From CAZAFL01 sp964484465 (lineage in GTDB: Bacteria; Bacteroidota; Ignavibacteria; UBA10030; SZUA-254): a stretch of DNA of 5,630 nt. Position 1 is the stretch's first letter. Each line of letters opens with the position of its first letter. Of this stretch, positions 1 to 5,630 are shown one piece after another. Both the position numbers and the translations under genes were made by a program. The stretch covers positions 1-5,630 of the forward strand of contig CAZAFL010000058.1 of NCBI GenBank assembly GCA_964484465.1, given 5' to 3'. The notes below the pieces were generated by a model that saw only the letters and a list, made by a program, of their open reading frames with translations, had not been told where the DNA came from and ran no database searches.

Positions 1-20
1 GGACTGGAATCCAGACGAGG

Positions 21-60
21 CAACGTATGGATTCCGCATCAAGTGCGGAATGACACGTTG
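21..60. repeat. Palindromic unit A, extended hairpin
   Basis: ATTCCGCA (31-38) and TGCGGAAT (44-51) form a perfect 8-bp stem around the loop TCAAG. CAACGT (21-26) and ACGTTG (55-60) pair perfectly outside it, separated from the inner stem by a 4x3-nt internal loop. The whole 40-nt element therefore folds as one interrupted hairpin. The inner part is the conserved repeat. The outer 6-bp match is specific to this copy as far as can be seen here. Confidence 0.75.
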
Positions 61-69
61 GCTTTACCC

Positions 70-96
70 GTCATTCCCGCGAAAGCGGGAATCCAG
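70..96. repeat. Palindromic unit B with GAAA tetraloop
   Basis: ATTCCCGC (73-80) and GCGGGAAT (85-92) form a perfect 8-bp stem closed over GAAA (81-84), a GNRA tetraloop that would be very stable in RNA. The unit is an inverted copy of unit A. No T-run follows, so it is not a classic intrinsic terminator. The stem ends 13 nt before the first start codon, so it would lie in the 5' leader of any transcript entering from upstream. Confidence 0.8.
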
Positions 97-105
97 ATAT
101 AGGAT

Positions 106-942
106 ATGATAGCAATCAAAAATAATACTGCAACTCCTTTGCTTACAATTATCACGCCCTCATACAACCAGGCAAACTACATCGAGGAAACCATTCAGTC
201 GGTGCTTCGGCAGAATTATCCGAACCTCGAGCATCTCGTGATGGACGGAGGCTCAACAGACGGTACGGTCGATATCCTGAAGAAATATCCTCACCTGCAG
301 TGGGTGTCGGAAAAAGACCGGGGACAAACACATGCGGTCAACAAGGGAATTCAAAAAGCACAGGGAGAAATTATCGGCTGGGTCAACTCCGACGATACGT
401 TCCTTGAAGGCGCGTTCAACGCAGTCATCCAAAAATTTTCCAGTACACCCGATTGCTTTGTTCTCTTTGGCGATTACCATGCCGTCGATGAAAGGGGAAA
501 CCCGCTTTACTCGACGAAGGGTTTTTGCGGCACATACGAAGAGATGGTCCGATGGTGGGACTATACATACGCGATCCATCAGCCGACGGTGTTTGTACGG
601 AAAGAGGTTTTCACGAAGGCAGGGTTCCTCGACGAGTCGTATCATTATGCGATGGATTACGAATGGTGGCTTCGCGTCGCCCGGCATTACGCGTTTCATC
701 ATGTTCCGAAATACATTGCAACATACAGGATGCATAAGGATGCAAAGACGTTTGAGCCGCTTGAACGTCATGTGTATCCCGAGCAGTTGCGGGCGTCGAA
801 AAAGCACTGGGGGAATGTATGGCAATTAAACTATTGGAATTATCGTAAGTCTTACCAGATGTACTTGTTAAGAAAACAAAAGGAAACGCTGCATAACCCC
901 GCGCTCGAAGGTTTGTATAATCATGCCGAAAAGAGGGCATGA
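106..942 (+). CDS. Glycosyltransferase family 2 (GT-A fold)
   Basis: This is a 278-residue inverting glycosyltransferase of family GT2, expected to transfer a sugar from a nucleotide donor to a lipid-linked glycan at the cytoplasmic face; donor and acceptor cannot be read from sequence. The N-terminal GT-A signature TIITPSYNQ (14-22) is followed by DGGSTDGT (47-54), which binds the nucleotide. NSDD (94-97) stands at the metal-binding DXD position. HQPTVF (158-163) and DYEWWLR (184-190) belong to the acceptor side, with an acidic residue as likely catalytic base. YRMHKDAKT (206-214) is the usual end of the domain in this subgroup. No membrane segment is seen. ATG 106 is the most upstream possible start, because an in-frame TAG lies at 100-102. 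The only purine-rich motif, AGGA at 101-104, is too close to the start to be a normal Shine-Dalgarno. The stop codon overlaps the next start (ATGA). Family is certain; specificity is unknown. Confidence 0.93.
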   Translation: MIAIKNNTATPLLTIITPSYNQANYIEETIQSVLRQNYPNLEHLVMDGGSTDGTVDILKKYPHLQWVSEKDRGQTHAVNKGIQKAQGEIIGWVNSDDTFLEGAFNAVIQKFSSTPDCFVLFGDYHAVDERGNPLYSTKGFCGTYEEMVRWWDYTYAIHQPTVFVRKEVFTKAGFLDESYHYAMDYEWWLRVARHYAFHHVPKYIATYRMHKDAKTFEPLERHVYPEQLRASKKHWGNVWQLNYWNYRKSYQMYLLRKQKETLHNPALEGLYNHAEKRA

Positions 943-2000
943 GGGGGGGAGATAGCGGTTCACGAAACATCTATCTGGTAACCTATCGGTTCCAGCACCA
1001 CTATGCAGTTTCCGGCTACAACCGCATCGGCGATTATCTGCGTTGTAAAAGGATTATGACACCAAAAGTTGTCGCGTCACTTATTAATCGGTTTACAACA
1101 GCTAAACGACACAATTGGTTGCGCGAAACAACAGGTTTAACAGGATATTTTCCGGAATGCCAGTGGCTCGAGTGGCGCCTTCGTTCCATTCTCAACCAAT
1201 CTCAGCCGTCGGTTATCCATTTTATTTATCCGGAAAATTCATATTATTTCAGCTCGCTGCGTCCGCGTTCAGAAAAGTGCAAGATGGTCGCGACATACCA
1301 TCAACCGGTTCGTGAATCCGGGCAGTTCATCCTGAACACTGAGCCGATCAGGAAACTCGATGCAGTGATATTAATGTCGGAGAGCCAGAAAGAATTCTTC
1401 GAGCCTCTCGTCGGTCGTGAACGGATATTTGTCGTTCATCACGGAATCGACCTCGGTTTCTTTACGCCTCGTATACATCGAACAACTGAAAAAAGACTGG
1501 TGAGCGTCGGGAGTTGGCTGAGGGATTTCGATACGTTAGCAGCGGCGCTCCGGATTGTATATCAGCGTGACCCTGAAGTTATTTGTGACGTCGTTGCCAA
1601 CGAGCAGAACAGGAATTTTTTTCAGGGAATGAAGAATGTTAATTTCCATTCGGGAATAACGGATGAGAAATTGCGTCAGCTGTATCATCAGTCGGCATTA
1701 TCAGTTCTGTCGCTGAGCAATACGGCCGCAAACAATGCACTACTGGAATCGATGGCGTGCGGCTTGGGCATCATTGCTTCAGATTTTCCTGCAGTTCGCG
1801 AGTATACAAGCAGCGAAGGGTGTCATTATGTTCCACCGGGTGACAGCGAAAAGCTTGCGGAAGCGATACTCTCAACCATAAACGACAATTCCCTCATCGA
1901 ATCGATGGGGAAAGCAAACAGCGAACATGCGAAACGATTCGAGTGGTCAATAGTTGCAAAGAATCTTCTCGATGTGTACGAAAATGTTTATGCAATGTAA
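939..2000 (+). CDS. Divergent GT4-type glycosyltransferase (GT-B fold)
   Basis: A 353-residue GT-B protein, probably a retaining GT4 enzyme. The N-domain begins with strand IYLVTY (11-16) and SGYNRIGDYL (25-34), and continues with HFIYPEN (94-100) and ATYHQP (118-123). VHHGID (166-171) marks the hinge. The C-domain has LVSVGSWLRDFDTL (187-200) and the donor-binding segment NNALLESMACGLGIIASD (265-282), ending in a family-typical VPPGD (298-302). The EX7E motif is incomplete: E270 is present, but the first Glu position holds Thr262. NNALLE-type variants occur in some GT4 subgroups, so activity is still plausible. The start overlaps the upstream stop as ATGA (939-942), favouring translational coupling; GAGGG at 933-937 is only 1 nt from the ATG. 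A run of seven G (943-949) forms codons 2-4. Length is slightly short for GT4. The sugar transferred is unknown. Confidence 0.87.
   Translation: MRGGDSGSRNIYLVTYRFQHHYAVSGYNRIGDYLRCKRIMTPKVVASLINRFTTAKRHNWLRETTGLTGYFPECQWLEWRLRSILNQSQPSVIHFIYPENSYYFSSLRPRSEKCKMVATYHQPVRESGQFILNTEPIRKLDAVILMSESQKEFFEPLVGRERIFVVHHGIDLGFFTPRIHRTTEKRLVSVGSWLRDFDTLAAALRIVYQRDPEVICDVVANEQNRNFFQGMKNVNFHSGITDEKLRQLYHQSALSVLSLSNTAANNALLESMACGLGIIASDFPAVREYTSSEGCHYVPPGDSEKLAEAILSTINDNSLIESMGKANSEHAKRFEWSIVAKNLLDVYENVYAM
943..949 (+). repeat. G7 homopolymer at the start of the second gene
   Basis: Seven consecutive G directly follow the ATGA overlap and encode part of residues 2-4 of the GT4-type protein. Only G7, or a change by three, keeps the frame. 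With G8 the ATG frame reaches TAG after five codons, and with G6 it reaches TAA after thirteen. The tract is shorter than most proven phase-variable G tracts. Confidence 0.6.
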
Positions 2001-2009
2001 ATTGCCAGT

Positions 2010-3266
2010 ATGATAAAAAACATATTGACGCTGAATACCGCAAACTCGGGTGGCGGGGCGGAAAAGGTTGCGTACAATCTTTGCCGGGAGCTCCATCTTC
2101 GTGGATACAATAACAAGCTCATGGCATACCGCATAAATTATGATGCCGACCCTCTTGCCAGGGAGATTGTGATTAAAGTGCCGGGGAAAGATATCGTTTA
2201 TTCTGCGGGAAATTTTCTCGATGAAATTTTTTCGACAAATTATCTTTTCTACCTTCCTTCATGGCGCATCCCGTTCATGAGGAGTACCGTATCTGCGGAT
2301 GTCATTCATTTCCATAATCTCCACGGATATTATTTTAACATTCTGACCGCACCGCTCCTGATGCTGCGGAAGCCGGTGGTATGGACTTTCCATGACATGT
2401 GGGCGTTCACCGGTAAGTGCGTCTGGTCATTCGGTTGCGAACGCTATCAACAATCATGCGGTGAATGCCCCCAGCTTTCGTACTACCCCGTATTGAAGAA
2501 AGATACGAGCAGATTCCATCTGCGGTTAAAGAAATTTCTGTACGGCAACCGGAAATTTGTCATTGTTACCCCATCGGATTGGCTGCGCCAGCATGCCGCG
2601 CAATCTATCCTTCGGAATATTCCGATGTATGTCATACCGAGTCCGGTGGACACAAAGGTTTTCTTCCCCGAGCCCCAAATGGCAGCACGGCAGCGGCTTG
2701 GCATTCCGCCCGACAAGAAAGTTATCCTGTTCGTTGCAAGCTGGATTAATTCGATTCCGCATAAGGGTATTGCGACGTTTAAGGAAATGCTTGGCGAGCT
2801 TTATTCCCGTCGTTCCGATATGTACACGATCGTTGTCGGTCATCTGCAGGGACAATCTGTTCTGGGCGATCAATTTCTCGGGAAAGAGACCGGCTGGATA
2901 GATGACCCGGCTCTGCTTCGGACATGTTATGCAGCGTCCGACGTATTCATCTCGCCGACGCTGGCGGAAAACAGCTCGTGCACAATTGTTGAAGCAATGG
3001 CGAGCGGAACCGCAACAATTGCCTACGGCGTTGGTGGAATCCCGGAGCAGATCACCCACAATGAGACAGGACTGTTGGTCCCTCCTGGTGACAAAAAGTC
3101 ATTACTCGACGCCATTCTTTCGATGTTGGACAATCCTCAAAAACGAACATTCATTGCTGGGGAAGCGGCGAAGCGGGCGGCTGAGCTGTTTGGGACGGAT
3201 GTCTTTGTTCGAAAATACCTTGATGTATACCAAGAAGCAATCAAACGAAAAACAAATCCGGCATAA
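2010..3266 (+). CDS. WcaC-like GT4 glycosyltransferase (GT-B fold)
   Basis: A 418-residue retaining glycosyltransferase with all GT4 hallmarks, predicted to add a sugar to a polysaccharide intermediate in the cytoplasm. The N-domain has the glycine-rich GGGAEKVAYNL (14-24), HFHNLHG (100-106) and WTFHDMWAFTGKC (125-137). It continues into a cysteine cluster, C137, C143, C150 and C153, ending CPQL, which is characteristic of the WcaC-like subgroup. IPSPVDTKVFFP (209-220) is the interdomain hinge. In the C-domain, HKG (251-253) supplies the usual Lys, and E320 and E328 form a complete EX7E motif within LAENSSCTIVEAMASG (318-333). VGGIPEQI and GLLVPPGD follow. Length is normal for the family. The gene starts 9 nt after the previous stop, with no clear Shine-Dalgarno sequence. 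The subgroup includes colanic acid and other exopolysaccharide transferases; substrate cannot be assigned. Confidence 0.93.
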   Translation: MIKNILTLNTANSGGGAEKVAYNLCRELHLRGYNNKLMAYRINYDADPLAREIVIKVPGKDIVYSAGNFLDEIFSTNYLFYLPSWRIPFMRSTVSADVIHFHNLHGYYFNILTAPLLMLRKPVVWTFHDMWAFTGKCVWSFGCERYQQSCGECPQLSYYPVLKKDTSRFHLRLKKFLYGNRKFVIVTPSDWLRQHAAQSILRNIPMYVIPSPVDTKVFFPEPQMAARQRLGIPPDKKVILFVASWINSIPHKGIATFKEMLGELYSRRSDMYTIVVGHLQGQSVLGDQFLGKETGWIDDPALLRTCYAASDVFISPTLAENSSCTIVEAMASGTATIAYGVGGIPEQITHNETGLLVPPGDKKSLLDAILSMLDNPQKRTFIAGEAAKRAAELFGTDVFVRKYLDVYQEAIKRKTNPA

Positions 3267-3268
3267 GC

Positions 3269-3955
3269 ATGGATCGACTTCCTTTTCGCAATTCCTTCGA
3301 CTACATACGGGCTTCGACATTTTTCGATGCATTAAGTCCCCAGTCGAAAAATGCTATTCTTGAAATCATCCTTCAGGATGACTTTTCGGGGGCGACAGAC
3401 CCTCAAACACTAGGCTTGCTATATGCAATGCTGGCCGGTAATTCATTTTCATCAGTATTGCAGTTGGGAACTTGGATGGGGTTCTCGACAATTGTCCTTG
3501 CGGATGCTCTCCTGAGGTCTACTGTCGTGCATCAAAGGAAAATCATTTTCGACACTGTTGAACTGGATAAGAGCATTCATAAGAGGGCACGGTCATTTAT
3601 CGAGAAGGCAGGCTTCAGTTCCTTGGTTCGCTGTATTGACGGCTCGACGCTTGACGGAGAAGTGCTCAAAACACTCCATGTGGAGTACGATTTCATCTAT
3701 GTCGATTCCTCTCATGCGACTGAAGAAACAAGGAGTGAAATTGAGCTCTATTTTCCGCGGCTCAGAAAGGAGGGCGTCATGGTCTTTCACGATAGCTCTC
3801 ATTATGCCTCCCGATGGGACCCGACGAACCGGGGAGGTGTGCGAAAAGCTCTTGATGAATGGATTGCTTCACCTGGAGGCCCGAAGGAATATTTCTTTTT
3901 CGAAAAACCATTTTGGGCAAGCGAATGCGGATTATTCGTAGTGCGTAAAAGTTAA
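3269..3955 (+). CDS. Class I SAM-dependent methyltransferase (Methyltransf_24-like)
   Basis: A 228-residue Rossmann-fold methyltransferase of the type often found in glycan and natural-product loci. The SAM-binding motif I is VLQLGTWMGFST (63-74), motif II is DTVELD (95-100) with E98 or D100 placed to bind the SAM ribose, and DFIYVDSSH (141-149) and MVFHDSSH (171-178) form the later strands; the paired Asp/His residues could hold a metal, as in related O-methyltransferases. GGVRKALDEW (189-198) is the usual C-terminal helix. The acidic residue that normally ends the first strand (E/D in EIGT-type motifs) is Gln65 here. The start lies 2 nt after the GT4 stop with no Shine-Dalgarno, implying coupled translation. 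In this setting an O-methylation of a sugar residue or chain end is likely, but that comes from context and is not shown by sequence. Confidence 0.86.
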   Translation: MDRLPFRNSFDYIRASTFFDALSPQSKNAILEIILQDDFSGATDPQTLGLLYAMLAGNSFSSVLQLGTWMGFSTIVLADALLRSTVVHQRKIIFDTVELDKSIHKRARSFIEKAGFSSLVRCIDGSTLDGEVLKTLHVEYDFIYVDSSHATEETRSEIELYFPRLRKEGVMVFHDSSHYASRWDPTNRGGVRKALDEWIASPGGPKEYFFFEKPFWASECGLFVVRKS

Positions 3956-3964
3956 ACATATAAC

Positions 3965-3971
3965 AGGGGGA
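3965..3971 (+). promoter_or_regulatory. Ribosome binding site of the membrane transferase gene
   Basis: AGGGGGA lies 10 nt before the ATG at 3982 in the 26-nt gap after the methyltransferase stop. It is the only well-formed Shine-Dalgarno sequence at any start in the window, and it supports this start as an independent initiation site. Confidence 0.6.
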
Positions 3972-3981
3972 TACATCAGCA

Positions 3982-5630
3982 ATGAGAACCATATTCTTTT
4001 TTATAATTTTCATTTCTCTGCTTGAAGCCTTTTACCGCGTTGCGCAGTCGATCGGACTAAAATCTTCGATCGAGAAAATTCTGGGGTCGTATACGTTGTA
4101 CTGGGTTTGGACCATCCTTGTCTCATGGGCGTTGTCGTACATACGTCTGCTGACACCGGGAGCGTTTGGTGTGATGGTTCTCTTGACAGTCGGTTCTGTT
4201 TTTGGCTTTTCGAAAAAATCTTCAAATTCGTTTTTAGGCGACATCAAAGGATTAATTGAAGCGAGCCTGTCGTACGTGCGGGGGAATTGGTTAAGCGGCG
4301 GGTTGTTTCTTGTCATCATATTCTGGTTTGCGGCTTCGATGTTCCGTGTGTTGCTATTGCCTCCGGCAAACTGGGATGCACTCACATATCATTTGCCAAT
4401 GATTGCAAGCTGGCTCCAGCATGGCTCCCTTGGTTATTATGAAACGACGACGATGCGTCAGGTGATTTCACCGGTGAACGGTGAAATACTGCAAATGTTC
4501 CACGTGATTTTCTTTGGGAAGGACGATCTGGCGAGAATTGTCCAGTTGGAATCAATGGTCATTGCATTGGTGGGAGTGTATTATCTTTGTCGGTTAGTAG
4601 ATATGTCGAAAGGATGGTCGCTCATCGCTGCAGTCTCTTCATTGACAGCGCCGTTAGTTCTCCTCCAATCGTATTCAACGCAAAATGACATGATTGTGGC
4701 TGCGGCTATCGTTCTAACACTTGTTTGGATGGCATTGTATATCCGTTCGCAGAAGCTGGTTCACCTGATTCTCCTGGGAACAATGCTCGGTCTGCTGGTC
4801 GGGGTCAAGTACCACATGCTGATTCTTGTCCCGGTCTGTACACTTGTCGTTGTTCTCATTTTTTTCTCTCAAAGCGCCGGCAGGTTTCCTATGGGGAAAT
4901 TAATGTTGTTTCTTGGCGTGTTGTTTATCAGCACGCTTCTCATGGGAATAGAAGTATACTTGAGCAACATAAGAAATTTTCATGCGCTGCTACCTTCCCT
5001 CGGGCAAGGTGCGGTGGATACACGCAGCCATAGCTTTGTCACAGTGGTAGATAATCTCGCTCATTACGGACAGCTGTGGTTCATTACTTGCTGGGACTAT
5101 GTTTCGATCGATTCATGGAATCATAGCGCTTCACATTTCGGTCCCCTGTTCGGTTATCTTGTGTTACCGTTGAGCCTTGTCGGTAGCGGAATTGTACTCA
5201 GACGTTATTTTACAGCGAGAGAAAATCGTCAGCAATATCTCATACTTTTATCGATCATGATGGTCATTGTCGGAACGTTTTTCGGGTTTGCATACACCCA
5301 CGGCCCGCGTCCATATGACCTGCGATATTTCTTCTGTATGCCGCTTGGGATGTCTGTTGTTGCGATGTGGACATTGAACGGATTGAGGATTGATTTCCAA
5401 AAGGTCTTTGCCGTGCTGATATTTCTCACGGGCATCCCGACAATAGGTGCGGCAATCGTCAACGACCATCTGCCGAGGGTGTCTGAAGTGATGGCGCTTG
5501 AGCCCTGGCAGCGGATTGTGACAAGCCTGCCTCACAGTGGTCAGGATGTCAAAATCTTCAAGAAGTTTGACGAGTTGGCAAAAAAAGGTGAATCGGTTCT
5601 TTTCTGCGGAATGGAAGATGACTGGTCCTA
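3982..5630 (+). CDS. GT-C-type integral membrane glycosyltransferase (partial, 3' end outside window)
   Basis: The reading frame is open from ATG 3982 to the right edge: 549 complete codons plus TA. It encodes a strongly hydrophobic protein with roughly 13-14 membrane helices, among them about 3-20, 37-55, 105-126, 190-205, 212-232, 258-276, 278-296, 386-404, 418-437, 447-467 and 473-494. After helix four comes NWDALTYHLP (130-139), where Asp132 fits the catalytic Asp of the first large outer loop in GT-C enzymes (ArnT/PMT/RgtA-like). QNDM (234-237) holds a second conserved acidic residue, and HFGPLFGYL (385-393) and RPYDLRYFF (443-451) are further family-like segments. Such enzymes use polyprenyl-phosphate sugars on the periplasmic side. 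The last residues, GMEDDWS, look like the start of the soluble C-terminal part; the split codon TA may be Tyr or a stop. Three helices before the catalytic loop form an N-terminal extension. The start has a good ribosome binding site. Exact family and substrate are uncertain. Confidence 0.85.
   Translation, partial: MRTIFFFIIFISLLEAFYRVAQSIGLKSSIEKILGSYTLYWVWTILVSWALSYIRLLTPGAFGVMVLLTVGSVFGFSKKSSNSFLGDIKGLIEASLSYVRGNWLSGGLFLVIIFWFAASMFRVLLLPPANWDALTYHLPMIASWLQHGSLGYYETTTMRQVISPVNGEILQMFHVIFFGKDDLARIVQLESMVIALVGVYYLCRLVDMSKGWSLIAAVSSLTAPLVLLQSYSTQNDMIVAAAIVLTLVWMALYIRSQKLVHLILLGTMLGLLVGVKYHMLILVPVCTLVVVLIFFSQSAGRFPMGKLMLFLGVLFISTLLMGIEVYLSNIRNFHALLPSLGQGAVDTRSHSFVTVVDNLAHYGQLWFITCWDYVSIDSWNHSASHFGPLFGYLVLPLSLVGSGIVLRRYFTARENRQQYLILLSIMMVIVGTFFGFAYTHGPRPYDLRYFFCMPLGMSVVAMWTLNGLRIDFQKVFAVLIFLTGIPTIGAAIVNDHLPRVSEVMALEPWQRIVTSLPHSGQDVKIFKKFDELAKKGESVLFCGMEDDWS

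Larger units (their letters stand above)
1..105. repeat. Intergenic cluster of short palindromic repeats (REP/REPIN-like)
   Basis: This non-coding leader is almost entirely repeat. Two palindromic units can be seen: unit A (28-54) and unit B (70-95). Unit B read on the minus strand nearly matches unit A, since both begin TGGATTCC and end GGAATGAC, so the pair is an inverted repeat with a 15-nt spacer. The nonamer GGAATCCAG at 6-14 repeats the end of unit B (88-96), which suggests a third copy that is degenerate or cut by the window edge. Repeats of this consensus are scattered between genes in many bacterial genomes. The head-to-head pairing is what defines REPINs, which RAYT transposases are thought to mobilise; no such transposase lies in this window. 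I see no convincing promoter in this stretch. Confidence 0.8.

Noticed and set aside
73..92. Hairpin read as an intrinsic terminator for an upstream gene
   Set aside because: No T-run follows the stem on either strand, and the sequence matches a dispersed intergenic palindrome with a second inverted copy beside it.
1..105. CRISPR array
   Set aside because: The repeats are inverted rather than direct, only two or three occur, and there are no regular unique spacers.
58..110. Promoter before the first gene (TTGGCT at 58-63, TATGAT at 105-110)
   Set aside because: The two boxes are over 40 nt apart and the -10-like box overlaps the start codon, so no workable promoter geometry exists.
253..825. 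Long open frame on the minus strand inside the GT2 gene (190 codons)
   Set aside because: It is fully antisense to a gene with clear GT2 motifs, and its translation shows no recognisable domain or coherent hydrophobic pattern.
1616..1622. T7 run inside the second gene as a phase-variation tract
   Set aside because: It encodes Phe-Phe within the expected fold, is short, and sits mid-gene with no other sign of a switch.
2526..3059. Minus-strand open frame opposite the WcaC-like gene (177 codons)
   Set aside because: It is antisense to well-conserved GT4 motifs, and the translation looks like shadow sequence rich in Arg and Cys.
4010..4385. Two overlapping minus-strand open frames
   Set aside because: Both lie opposite the membrane transferase, whose plus-strand frame is open for 549 codons with consistent membrane helices and the WDALTYH motif.
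5580..5586. A7 slippery heptamer (A AAA AAA) as a programmed frameshift site
   Set aside because: The zero frame continues with family-like sequence, and no strong stem-loop or internal Shine-Dalgarno is seen nearby.

Overview
The window carries five tightly packed genes, all on the plus strand, that look like part of a surface-glycan (O-antigen, capsule or exopolysaccharide) biosynthesis locus. In order they are a GT2 glycosyltransferase (106-942), a divergent GT4-type glycosyltransferase (939-2000), a canonical WcaC-like GT4 glycosyltransferase (2010-3266), a class I SAM-dependent methyltransferase of the Methyltransf_24 type (3269-3955), and a polytopic GT-C-type membrane glycosyltransferase (3982 to beyond the right edge). 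The junctions are an ATGA overlap, 9 nt, 2 nt and 26 nt. No terminator or promoter is visible between genes, so one polycistronic transcript is the simplest reading.

The 105 bases before the first gene are not ordinary leader sequence. They hold two short palindromes, 28-54 and 70-95, that are inverted copies of one another, plus the edge of a probable third copy at 6-14. This is the widespread 'TGGATTCC...GGAATGAC' type of intergenic palindromic repeat, arranged like a REPIN (two REP units head to head). The second hairpin ends 13 nt before the first start codon.

The organism cannot be named. Base composition is moderate. Only the last gene has a clear, well-spaced Shine-Dalgarno sequence; the others have weak, badly spaced or no such motif. 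That is typical of the Bacteroidota/Ignavibacteriota side of bacteria and of many uncultured lineages, but this is a low-confidence inference. The protein types are bacterial.

Functionally, the three soluble transferases would add sugars from nucleotide donors at the cytoplasmic face, the methyltransferase could O-methylate a sugar or other intermediate, and the membrane GT-C enzyme would add a residue from a polyprenyl-phosphate donor on the periplasmic side. No flippase, polymerase, ABC exporter or nucleotide-sugar synthesis gene lies in the window, so the pathway must continue outside it. I found no evidence for a wholly new system. The points most worth a second look are the REPIN-like leader, a G7 tract exactly at the GT2/GT4 junction, non-canonical key residues in the second and fourth proteins, the four-cysteine cluster in the third, and the N-terminal membrane extension of the fifth.
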